From positions 231,153-295,152 of the forward strand of contig JAACJM010000104.1 of NCBI GenBank assembly GCA_013368315.1: 64,000 nucleotides of DNA, in the 5' to 3' direction. The stretch is from Tetrapyrgos nigripes. Its lineage: Eukaryota > Basidiomycota > Agaricomycetes > Agaricales > Campanellaceae. Every line of letters begins with the position of its first letter. Within the stretch, counting starts at the first letter, position 1. Made by a program: the position numbers and the translations under genes. This document shows, piece after piece, positions 1 through 10,255 of this stretch. The notes beneath the pieces were generated by a model, which searched no databases, was not told the DNA's origin, and saw only the letters and a list, made by a program, of their open reading frames with translations.

Positions 1-254
1 GCCCTGTGTCAGGGGATCTGTGCAGTGCACTCTCTGCTGTCTATCAGGAACTCCCCGCAGCTATCGCAATGTCCTGCTGCTGCGCCAGCACACACAGACA
101 CATCACAGTCACCAGCTTGCTCTTCCCGCTGTTCTGACTGAGCAGGAATTTTATCAGTATTGCATTGAGTGCCCAGACCTCTACTGTGGATTCATATAGG
201 ACTATATACACACATACATACGTATTTACATGTCTTACAAACATCAGGTTTAAA

Positions 255-3200
255 TTACAAATCTGACTCATCCTCCTCCTCCTCCTCACCATGGCTAGCT
301 GCATCCTCTGACTGCTGCTTCTTAAGCTCCTTCAACATGAAGCTGATGTCAACCTCATCCTCTATAGCAATATCCCATTGGAAGCCGTCCCCTTCCAGAT
401 CTTCTGGAAGTGTCCCATCTAATGTCTGCAACTGCTGTTCCCCGTCTTCCCCTCCTGTTTTCCAAACAGTGACCTGCACAACCTTCTCCATCCTGTACTT
501 CAAAGTCTTCTGGTGAAACTTGACCAATGCAGGGCCCATTTCCGATGAAGGAACACACAGATCCTTTGACACAAAGTTCTGGAACTCCTCTGCGTACGGT
601 CCCCCACGCTTTTTCAAGACGTCCACATACTGTGGGAACGTGGCATCTTGTTCACACATGAAATGCCGGGCAAAAGCAAACAGCTCTAAGAGACTTGCGT
701 CTGTGCTCCGGAGTCGTTCTGTGTGGTGTGTAATAAGTCTTAGGGTTACACTGTCTGGGCCAGGCACTCACTGGAGTCTGTCTGTGTCTCTGAAGTGTCA
801 GAGCTTGCACGCGGCCGTTTCCGCAGATTCACTGCACTGTCGACGTCCATAGGCTCTGGTCCAGTTGGTCTTGTGGAACTGTTCCTTGATATAGGCCCAG
901 GTCCAGCAGTCAACAGGGTTTCCATCTCTGTCCCTAGGTCAGAAAGAGAGCTCTCAGAGCTCGCACGCAGTCGTTCAGAAGGCCTGGAAGGGCCAGCCTC
1001 CTGGCTGTCTCTAGGCTGTGGCAGCCGATGCTTTGCCGTCAGAGCTTCCACTGTGTCTTGAACATGGTCTGGAATGTTTGCCTGCCTGTTTGCTTGCAGC
1101 TTGAAAGTCCCTGCAGAGAATAACTCTCAAGTTATATAACCCTAAGGCAATTGGGCCCACACTCACGCATCAGAGCATCGATCATCCCTTCTGTGTCTCT
1201 CTCTGCGACCTGCAGGGTGTGTGGGCTTTCTAAAAAGAGGCGCTTTGCAAATGCAGTAAGGATCTTGACCCCAGGAAGACCTTCATTGACCCGTTCAAAC
1301 GTCTCAACACTCCACAAGTTAAACTCTTCTTCAGACAGTTCTCCTTCTGGACCATTGTCCACCGCTCCCCTTCTCTGGGATCGCTCAGCCTCTGGTTCAG
1401 GCTCTGGCTCTGCCTCTAACTCTGCCCCAGCCCCAGCCCCAGCCCCAGCCCCAGCCCCAGCCTCTGCCTCTTCCTCTTCCTCTTCCTCTTCCTCTTCCTC
1501 TGCCTCTGCCGGTCTTTGCAGACCGCTGCCCTCCTTCAAAGCCCTCTGCTCTGCTGCCAGCTCCTCCAGCCGCCTGCTATGTGCCATGGTGAGCTCCTCT
1601 CTAGCTTGTTCCACTGCAGCTATCTGAGCTTTGACCTCTTCTTGTTTCTGCTTTGCCCTTGCTATTGATTGTTTGTGGCTCTCCAGTTTTTGCTCTGTGG
1701 TTGCCAGGGCTTTCCCTCCTGCCACCTTGCTCCTGAGCAATACGGGGTTCTCTTGAAGCTCACGCACTCTCTCGTCTACCTTTTCACTCTTCTTCTCTAC
1801 GTCTGCTTGCGCCTTGCCAGCCATCTCTGCTGCGTGTGTCTCTGCTGCTTCGTCAGCTTTCAGCTGCTTCTCCAGCCTCGCCATTTGGGTCTCAGTCTTC
1901 TCTAGCTTTTTCTTGTGAAGTGCCAAAGCCTCTCTTTCCTGTTCAGCATTCAAAGCCAATTCCCGGTACACCTGTGGCTCCAACTCTGCAAATGTCAACG
2001 TCACCCCATCGATCTTCCAGTGGGTCAGTGCAGCTCCATGCTCAATCCCCATCATCTTCGTCAGCCATTCCATCCAGTCGTCATCAACCCGCATTTCTTC
2101 CAGAATAGCCTTGATATGCTCTGCTGTGAGCCACTTTGTGATCGCGCCGATGCCCTGATACTTCATCTCAAAGCCAAACTTGTTCTTGATGACTTTGTGG
2201 ATGGAGTCAGTCAGTTTGGTGTGCATGCGAGTGGCCCGCTTCTCTTGCCTTCCCCCACTTTCACTGAGGAACGTCATCAGCTGGTGGGAGAGAGACACGT
2301 TACTTGTGATTTTTTTATAAAAAAAGCTTTTTACCTTCTTAAAGTCTTTGCCTTTCGATGCATAGAGGACCAGGTCATCAAACGCCAGGCCACAGCCAGG
2401 TTTAAACCTCCAATACGGTGAGTTCTGCAGCTTGCTTAACGATTGCACATTTGGAGGAACAGCTCCAAGAGTCGCATCAGCTCCTGTCACAATCGCCGCC
2501 GTCTTTGAGGTGGGAGAGAGGGAGTTAGTGGTGCTGGGACTGCTGAAGCTTGAGACTGACACCACACGTACAATGAGAAATATTTTTCCAAGCCACTGAG
2601 ATGCCAATTTTGTCCACCGCTTTGGGTGCACGACATGCTCTGGCAGAAATAGAAAGTGCTAACGACCTGTTTGAGTGGGGGGGGAAGGTAGAGGGAGTGG
2701 ACAGACGTACGGTTGCAAGGCTTAAGTCATACCCGTGCTCCTTTGTCCAAGCTATCAGACTCAGCAAACTCATTTCTTTATCCTTTCTTATTGCATGCCA
2801 GTAGGTGTTGGGATTCGAAGGGTCCAACATGTAGAAATCGGAATCTTTCACTTTCGTCTTGCGGTAAGAGAGAGAGGCCTCCAATGCATTGGGAGCGAGA
2901 AGCTCGACCTGTGCCAAGGCGCCTGACAGGTAATAGTCGGCAACCTGAAAAGCCCCTCGTTTAAGCAACGAGAACTTAGGGTTAGGAGAGAACATACATG
3001 AAGATGGCCAAAAGATCCTGGCAAGAGCTTTATTGCCTCTAGCACTGGCGTAGGGTCATGGCTTGCTGCATTCTCCACACGGTAAAGCGGATGATAGCTC
3101 ATCAGTTTTTCGAGCTTCTCAAAGATGGGAGGGTGCCGGGCAAGACTTAGGAAGGAATGGTACGCTTTCAAGTTCAAAATGTTCGTACTCTCTATGAGTG

Positions 3201-4147
3201 CACTGACTGACAGTGTCGGTGACTGGGACTGGGACTGTGACTGTGATCGGAAGCGGTCTATCAAACCCAAAAGCTGGGACCGTTCCGAATCAGCGGCCTT
3301 TGTAGGTGTGGCGTTGGTGTTGCTGTTGAGTGTTGTCATTAGTTGGAGCTGCTGCGCTGAGCTGAGCATCGTCCAGTAATCTGGTGTGTGTATCTAATAT
3401 GAGTTGCAAAGTGCTTCAAGAGGGATATGTTACTACCGACCAGGTTTAATGACATGGCACGTCCATGTTGGCTTGACAAGCTGTGGCTCCAATGCGAATT
3501 TAATAGCCAGGGCTTGTGCTCGGTGATGGCCTGAGATGATCATCACCTCTAGTGGGTTTCCGGTCTCGTCGTCCAGGGGCTGCTCTCCTCGAGGTGTGTT
3601 TGCATCAAGCTCCCTCCATCCTTCTCGTGCCAGTGGAACGACGACCATTGCCTGTGGATCATCAGCCACCTTTCTGTCCGTGATCTGGCTGCACAGGAAG
3701 CGGATGCCTCCTGCACTTCTGTCTCTGTTTTGAGGGTTCCCAAGAAAAGCGGCGACATGGAGCCGAAACATCCCAAGCTGACCTTTTGTCGTCAGCCATG
3801 CATAGACATCGTTCGAGCTCATCTTCTTGGCCTCCTTCACCTCCTCATCAGACGGCGTCCACTCTTCCACTGGTGGACCACTCGCTGTCAGGGTGTCGTC
3901 CCAGTTTGTGCACATCGGAAAAGTGAAGGGCATGTCTTCTGACAAGGTATTTGCGCATAGAAACCTCACCAGCATCTGTTGCTTTTCGAGACCAAAAAGG
4001 CAAGGGTGCTTGGACTGGAAAAATTTGAAAGAGGTCTATATGGACTCTGGGCGTTAAACCTGACTCGGGCAGCAAAGAACAGACACTCACAGTGGTGGTG
4101 ATGGTGCTGGTGGTGGTGGTGGTGTTGTCTTGAGTTGGTGTGGACAT
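255..4147 (-). CDS. ParB/sulfiredoxin-like motif and coiled-coil protein, 8 exons, ~1150 aa
   Basis: I read eight exons (minus strand): 4147-4091, 4014-3441, 3380-2998, 2944-2711, 2637-2572, 2502-1167, 1110-772 and 718-255. All junction phases agree and give about 1150 residues. Introns are 50-75 nt with GT-AG ends; only the second donor (GTCGGT at 3440) is weak. Exon 1 encodes a Thr-rich start. Exon 2 ends with a segment containing ISGHHRAQAL, which resembles the G-H-H-R motif of ParB/sulfiredoxin-fold proteins. Exon 6 begins with a conserved-looking globular part, then a long Glu/Lys/Gln coiled coil, then low-complexity poly-Glu, Gly-Ala and Glu-Pro tracts (about 1420-1510). The C-terminal exons hold a basic Ser-rich linker and a final acidic domain ending in EEEEEDESDL. 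Such large proteins occur as anonymous genes in mushrooms. Function is unknown; a DNA-binding or nucleotide-binding role from the ParB-like motif is inference only. Confidence 0.72.
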
Positions 4148-4166
4148 GATGGCTGTCAAACTGCAT

Positions 4167-4188
4167 AGAAAGAAAGAAAGAAAGAAAG
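4167..4188. repeat. (AAAG)n microsatellite
   Basis: A short AAAG run lies about 20 bases upstream of the start codon of the coiled-coil protein gene, so it falls in that gene's 5' leader or promoter. Confidence 0.9.
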
Positions 4189-4269
4189 CGAGCAGCATCA
4201 GGGTGGGTGTGACAGCCAACGTCGTCTTTCCGATCCAATCATATGTACATGAGAAAACAAATGCGAAAT

Positions 4270-4990
4270 AAAGCCCGATACCAGAGGCTCTGGAAAAGCT
4301 TATCCTAAGAAAACACCATAGAAACACAAAAAATGCGAAAAAGCAGCATGCCAGAGGCTCTGGGAAAGCTTATATAACGTTCTTCTCATATCAGACAAGC
4401 CTTACACAACCTCAAATGAAAGAAAACCCTGAAGAAACACCCAAAAAATGCGAAAAAGCCTCCAAAAAGACATGAAAAGACATGAAAAAACACGAAAAAA
4501 ACGAGCCAAAACAGCATGCCAGAGGCTCTGGGAAAGCTTATATAACGTTCTTCTCATATCAGACAAGCCTTACACAACCTCAAATGAAAGAAAACCCTGA
4601 AGAAACACCAAAAAAATGCGAAAAATGCGAAAAAAGCCTCCAAAAAGACACGAAAAGACATGAAAAAACACGAAAAAACGAGCCAAAACAGCATGCCAGA
4701 GGCCATGCGGAAGCTTATATAGCCTCCTTCTCATATCAGGCAAGCCTTACATAACTTCAAATGAAAGCAAACACGAAAAAATGCGAAAAAGTGCCCCCAA
4801 AAGACACGAAGAAACGCAAAAAAAAAAAAAAAACCAGCCACTGCAGCATGCCAGAGACCGTGGAAAAGTATTCTATGATCTGGCTTCCATATCAGGCAAG
4901 CCTTACACAACATAACTTGGTCTTTTTTGCTAGTGAAAACAAGAGAAAAAAGCGAAAAAAGCGAAAAAAAAGCGAAAAAGGGTGGCTATT
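4270..4990. repeat. A-rich tandem repeat, ~170-bp unit, about 4 copies
   Basis: Each unit has a GC-richer part (GCATGCCAGAGGC, then AAGCTTATAT and a stretch ending CATATCAGRCAAGCCTTAC) followed by about 90 bases rich in AAAAATGCGAAAA and AAAAGACA. Unit starts are near 4347, 4515, 4690 and 4846, with a partial copy near 4280. Later copies are more diverged. The block lies directly upstream of the coiled-coil protein gene. Open frames through it are Lys-rich artefacts of the A tracts. Confidence 0.85.
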
Positions 4991-5055
4991 TACCTCTCAA
5001 GTTGGTGGTGGTGGTGGTTGCAGTCAAAGGTAGGTTTTGGTCAGCTGACTGAAAA

Positions 5056-5515
5056 GGCGGCCCTTTGCCAGAGTGGCTGAAGCGGCCAAGGGTACCCTTT
5101 GCCAGTGTGGCTGTGCCCCCAAGTGGCTGAAGCGGCCAAGGGTACCCTTTGCCAGTGTGGCTGTGCCCCCAAGTGGCTGAAGCGGCCAAGGGTACCCTTT
5201 GCCAGTGTGGCTGTGCCCCCAAGTGGCTGAAGCGGCCAAGGGTACCCTTTGCCAGTGTGGCTGTGTCCCCAAGTGGCTGAAGCGGCCAAGGGTACCCTTT
5301 GCCAGTGTGGCTGTGCCCCCAAGTGGCTGAAGCGGCCAAGGGTACCCTTTGCCAGTGTGGCTGTGTCCCCAAGTGGCTGAAGCGGCCAAGGGTACCCTTT
5401 GCCAGTGTGGCTGTGCCCCCAAGTGGCTGAAGCGGCCAAGGGTACCCTTTGCCAGTGTGGCTGTGTCCCCAAGTGGCTGAAGCGGCCAAGGGTACCCTTT
5501 GCCAGCGTGGCTGGG
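5056..5515. repeat. 50-bp minisatellite with AAGGGTACCCTT palindrome
   Basis: An exact 50-bp period is visible from 5101 to 5510 (unit boundaries 5101, 5151, 5201 and so on), with a partial unit before it. Units differ mainly at one C/T position (GTGCCCCC or GTGTCCCC). Each unit centres on the perfect 12-bp palindrome AAGGGTACCCTT followed by TGCCAGTGTGGCTGTG. The same core occurs in the 34-bp array at 8.9-9.7 kb. All three frames of one strand are open through the array, so those frames are not evidence of coding. Confidence 0.95.
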
Positions 5516-5519
5516 GAGG

Positions 5520-6445
5520 AGGGGGAGGGACCGGATTTGGCTAAATTTTCTCACGGCCCGAAATTGGCTGGAAACGTGCCTACGCTCAATAGGATCATGG
5601 ATCTGTGCTCACAGTGAGAGTTGGTGCTGTGGCTGGCCCAGAAAATGCGAAATAAATTCCCAGAGCCGGCGATGAAAAATCATCTGGGTGGGTGACAAGG
5701 TGCATTTCTGGCTGCCGAATCCAAATATCCACCCGGATTTCCGATATCCGAACCAGACACAGAGATATGGCCAAAACACTGGTTTGGGCAAGGAGGAAGG
5801 GTACTGGTAGCTTGGTCTAATCAACTCCGTTCTTCGCGCCAGTTGGCAAGATGCTGCGCATAGACTTCCTGAGCTTGGGAACACAGTTTTTTTCTACCAG
5901 CCAATGAGATCCAGAGGAGCTATGCCTAAAAAAGGAAAACGCTTGCATTGGCCAGAGATATTGCATGATATTGACATCTGATATCAGTGTAGATATGTTT
6001 TCTAGGGTGTTTCGGGTCGCTGAATCCGAATTTCCACTCAGTTTGGCTCTATTTGTATCTGTTTAATTGCTATGCGTAAAAAAAAATGAAAAATAAAAAC
6101 AGAAGACACTGCAGATTATTTATGTAGGTAGTAAACTTGTATGTCGTCTCTGAAGGTGGTGAATCCAAGCCCATTCTATCAGCTGGTGGCCTTTCAGCAC
6201 CCCATGCCCCTCCACACACCAATACACAAATTCAGACATGTCTCTTTGCTTTGGAAAGTCAGCAAACTGTTGTGCAGCTGACATATGGACTCCACTTGGA
6301 AGCTGATTCCAAAACCACCACAACAACACCGAGCCTATACTGTCGTAGGGACACCTGAAAACAACGGTCAGTAGTGGCCAGACTTGTGGGGGCAGAGCTA
6401 CATACAACATCGAGGTTTTCTTCTTGAATGGTGGATGCACACTTG
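5520..6445. other. No gene recognised
   Basis: This stretch links the 50-bp minisatellite to the 149-bp satellite. I see no open frame longer than about 105 codons, no splice-consistent exon chain, and no repeat beyond a few GATATC-containing words. Confidence 0.5.
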
Positions 6446-6449
6446 GAAG

Positions 6450-8130
6450 AAACTCAACAGCGACCGCGAGCCGAGTGATGTGTCATTCGCTCTGAAAACT
6501 TGACAGGGACTTCAGGGAGGGATGTCTGCAGCTCTGGGTCGAGGTCCCGAGGTGAATGACACAGGAACGCCCGAGCAAGACGTGGGTGTCTGCTCACCGC
6601 TGGCAACAGCGACCGCGAGCCGAGCAATGTGTCATTCGCTCTGAAAACTTGACAGGGACCTCAGGGAGGGCTGTCTGCAGCTCTGGGTCGAGGTCCCGAG
6701 GCGAATGACACAGGAACGCCCGAGCAAGACGTGGGTGTCTGCTCACCGCTGGCAACAGTGACCGCGAGCCGAGCGATGTGTCATTCGCTCTGAAAACTTG
6801 ACAGGGACCTCAGGGAGGGCTGTCTGCAGCTCTGGGTTGAGGTCCTGAGGTCAATGACACAGGAACGCCCGAGCAAGACGTGGGTGTCTGCTCACTGCTG
6901 GCAACAGCGACCGCGAGCCGAGCAATGTGTCATTCGCTCTGGAAACTTGACAGGGACCTCAGGGAGGGCTGTCTGCAGCTCTTGGTCGAGGTCCCGAGGC
7001 GAATGACACAGGAACGCCCGAGCAAGACGTGGGTGTCTGCTCACCGCTGGCAACAGTGACTGCGAGCCGAGCAATGTGTCATTCGCTCTGAAAACTTGAC
7101 AGGGACCTCAGGGAGGGCTGTCTGCAGCTCTGGGTTGAGGTCCTGAGGTCAATGACACAGGAACGCCCGAGCAAGACGTGGGTGTCTGCTCAATGCTGGC
7201 AACAGCGACCGCGAGCCGAGCAATGTGTCATTCGCTCTGGAAACTTGACAGGGACCTCAGGGAGGGCTGTCTGCAGCTCTTGGTTGAGGTCCCGAGGCGA
7301 ATGACACAGGAACGCCCGAGCAAGATGTGGGTGTCTGCTCACCGCTGGCAACAGTGACTGCGAGCCGAGCAATGTGTCATTCGCTCTGAAAACTTGACAG
7401 GGACCTCAGGGAGGGCTGTCTGCAGCTCTGGGTCGAGGTCTCGAGGCGAATGACACAGGAACGCCCGAGCAAGACATGGGTGTCTGCTCACCGCTGGCAA
7501 CAGCGACCGCGAGCCGAGCAATGTGTCATTCGCTCTGAAAACTTGACAGGGACCTCAGGGAGGGCTGTCTGCAGCTCTTGGTCGAGGTCCCGAGGCGAAT
7601 GACACAGGAACGCCCGAGCAAGACGTGGGTGTCTGCTCACCGCTGGCAACAGTGACTGCGAGCCGAGCAATGTGTCATTCGCTCTGAAAACTTGACAGGG
7701 ACCTCAGGGAGGGCTGTCTGCAGCTCTGGGTCGAGGTCTCGGGGCGAATGACACAGGAACGCCCGAGCAAGACATGGGTGTCTGCTCACCGCTGGCAACA
7801 GCGACCGCGAGCCAAGCAATGTGTCATTGGCTCTGAAAACTTGACAGGGACCTCAGGGAGGGCTGTCTGCAGCTCTTGGTCGAGGTCCCGAGGCGAATGA
7901 CACAGGAACGCCCGAGCAAGACGTGGGTGTCTGCTCACCGCTGGCAACAGTGACTGCGAGCCGAGCAATGTGTCATTCGCTCTGAAAACTTGACAGGGAC
8001 CTCAGGGAGGGCTGTCTGCAGCTCTGGGTCGAGGTCTCGAGGCGAATGACACAGGAACGCCCGAGCAAGACGTGGGTGTCTGCTCACCGCTGGCAACAGC
8101 GACCGCGAGCCAAGCAATGTGTCATTCGCT
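6450..8130. repeat. 149-bp satellite, left block, with 298-bp dimer periodicity
   Basis: About eleven head-to-tail 149-bp monomers begin abruptly near 6450 after unique sequence. The monomer includes TGTGTCATTCGCTCTG, AACTTGACAGGGACCTCAG, CTGTCTGCAGCTCT and AACGCCCGAGCAAGACG. From about 7050 monomers alternate between two types. One is marked by CAACAGTGACTGCGAGCC (near 7050, 7350, 7650, 7948), the other by CAACAGCGACCGCGAGCC and CTCTTGGTCGAG. The homogenised unit here is therefore a 298-bp dimer. CpG sites are well preserved. Confidence 0.93.
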
Positions 8131-8860
8131 CTGAAAACTTAACAGGGGCCTCAGAGACAGCTGTCTGCAGCTCTGGGTCAAGGTCCCAAGGCAAATGACA
8201 CAGGAATGCCTGAGCAAGGCGTCAGTCTTTGCTCACCACTGACAACAGTGACCACAAGCCAAGTCCTGTGTCATTTGCTCTGAAAACTTGACAGAGACCT
8301 CAGAGGTAGCATTCTGCATCTCTGGGTCAAGATTCCAAGCTGAATGACACAGGAATACCTGAGCAAGACATTGGTCTCTTGCTCACTGCTGGCAACAGCA
8401 ACCACAAGCTGAGTCCTGTGTCATTCACTCCAAAGACTTGACAGAGACCTTGGGAGTGGCTGTCTCCACCTCTGGGCTCAGGTTCCAACTGGAATGACAC
8501 AGAAACAGTTGCACAAGACATTAGTCCCTCTCCACTGCTTGCAACAGCAACCACAAGCCAGGTCCTGTGTCATTCACTCCAAAAAGTTGACAGAGTCCTT
8601 GAGTGGGACTGTCCTCACCTCTGGTTTAAGACCATGAAGCAAATGACACAGAAACAACTGAACAAGAGATCAGTTCTTCACTGCTGCTTGCAACAGTGAC
8701 CATGAGCTGAGTCCTGTGTCATTTTCAGAGTCCCAGAGACCTCAGAGGAGACTGTCCCCATCTCTGGTTTGAGGCTGCACAGTGAAAGACACACCTCAGT
8801 CTCCTCAGTACAGCTTGCAACAGCAGAGGGTAGATACCTCTCCAAAGTAGCTGTTTGCTG
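8131..8860. repeat. Decayed 149-bp satellite monomers, CpG-depleted
   Basis: Four to five monomers align to the satellite but are heavily diverged. Nearly every consensus CpG is TpG or CpA: GGTCGAGG becomes GGTCAAGG, AACGCCCGAG becomes AATGCCTGAG, CGACCGCGAGCC becomes TGACCACAAGCC. This is the signature of 5-methylcytosine deamination. Divergence increases toward the palindromic array on the right. Confidence 0.88.
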
Positions 8861-9665
8861 CCCAAAAATGCGGCTGTGCCTTTGGCAAAGAGTATCCTCT
8901 GCCAGTGACAATGCTTTCTGGCAAAGGGTACCCTCTGCCAGTGGCTGTGCTCTCAAAAATGCGGCTGTGGCCCTGGGCAGAGGGTACCCTCTGTCAGAGT
9001 GGCTGTGCTGGCAGAGGGTACCCTCTGCCAGAGTGGCTGTGCTGGCAGAGTGGCTGTGCTGGCAGAGGGTACCCTCTGCCAGAGTGGCTGTGCTGGCAGA
9101 GGGTACCCTCTGCCAGAGTGGCTGTGCTGGCAGAGGGTACCCTCTGTCAGAGTGGCTGTGCTGGCAGAGGGTACCCTCTGCCAGAGTGGCTGTGCTGGCA
9201 GAGGGTACCCTCTGCCAGAGTGGCTGTGCTGGCAGAGGGTACCCTCTGTCAGAGTGGCTGTGCTGGCAGAGGGTACCCTCTGTCAGAGTGGCTGTGCTGG
9301 CAGAGGGTACCCTCTGCCAGAGTGGCTGTGCTGGCAGAGGGTACCCTTTGCCAGAGTGGCTGTGCTGGCAGAGGGTACCCTCTGCCAGAGTGGCTGTGCT
9401 GGCAGAGGGTACCCTCTGCCAGAGTGGCTGTGCTTACTGGCAGAGGGTACCCTCTGCCAGAGTGGCTGTGCTCACTGGCAGAGGGTACCCTCTGCCAGTG
9501 GCTGTGTTCTCAAAAATGCGGCTGTGGCCCTGGGCAGAGGGTACCCTCTGCCAGAGTGGCTGTGCTTGCTGGCAGAGGGTACCCTCTGCCAGTGGCTATG
9601 CTCTCAAAAAATGCGGCTGTGGCCCTGGGCAAAGGGTACCCTCTGCTAGTGGCTGTGTCTTTGGT
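8861..9665. repeat. 34-bp minisatellite built on a 24-bp perfect palindrome
   Basis: The unit is 34 bp. It holds a perfect 24-bp dyad with half-site CTGGCAGAGGGT meeting its complement at a central GGTACC, followed by AGTGGCTGTG. About sixteen near-identical units lie between 8990 and 9430. They are flanked by longer variants with insertions such as TCAAAAATGCGGCTGTGGCCCTGG. The repeat core has no CpG. The core GGGTACCCTYTGCCAG..GTGGCTGTG is shared with the 50-bp array at 5.1-5.5 kb. Long Trp/Cys-rich open frames through it are repeat artefacts. Confidence 0.95.
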
Positions 9666-10255
9666 ATGTGCCCATCATTGCAGCATCTTACAACAGTGAC
9701 TGTGAGTCTAGCCTTGTGTCATTTGATCACAGAGACCTTGAGGGGGGCTGTCCCTACCTCTGGGTCAAGACAATGAAGCAAATGACACAAAAACAGTTGA
9801 GCAAGACATCTGCAACAGTAACCAGAGGCCAAGTCCTGTGTCATTGACTCTGAGATCTTCAGAGAGACCTTGAAGGGGACTGTCTGCACCTCTGGGTCAA
9901 GGTCCTGAGGCAAGTGACACAAGAACAGTGGAGCACAATGTCAGTCACTTTCCACTCCTTGCAACAGCAACTGTGAGCCAAGTCCTGTGTCATTTGCTCT
10001 AAAAACTTGACAGAGACCTGGGGGCAGGTTGTGTGCACCTCTGGATCAAGGTCCTGAGGCAAATGACACAAAAACACCTGAGCAAGATGCTGGTCTCTGC
10101 TCACCACTGGCAACAGTGACCACAAGCTGAGGCCTGTGTCATTCACTCTGAAAAACTTGACAGGGACCTCAGGGACAGCTGTCTGCAGCTCTGGGTTGAG
10201 GTCCCAAGGTGAATGACACAGGAATGCCCAAGCAAGACATGGGTGTCTGCTCACT
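9666..10255. repeat. Decayed 149-bp satellite monomers, right of the palindromic core
   Basis: About four diverged monomers show the same CpG to TpG/CpA change as the left flank of the 34-bp array. Similarity to the consensus rises toward 10250, where intact monomers resume. Confidence 0.87.

Noticed and set aside
1151..1627. 158-codon plus-strand frame opposite the coiled-coil gene
   Set aside because: It is the antisense of the Glu/Gly/Ala low-complexity tract of exon 6, which has consistent splicing and phase on the other strand.
4986..5554. 167- and 176-codon minus-strand frames over the 50-bp array
   Set aside because: All three minus-strand frames are open together through the tandem repeat; the peptides are repeat translations.
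8769..9776. Long Trp/Cys/Gly-rich open frames (up to 335 codons) over the 34-bp array
   Set aside because: Three frames are open at once because the unit has no stop; composition follows the palindrome and no domain is visible.
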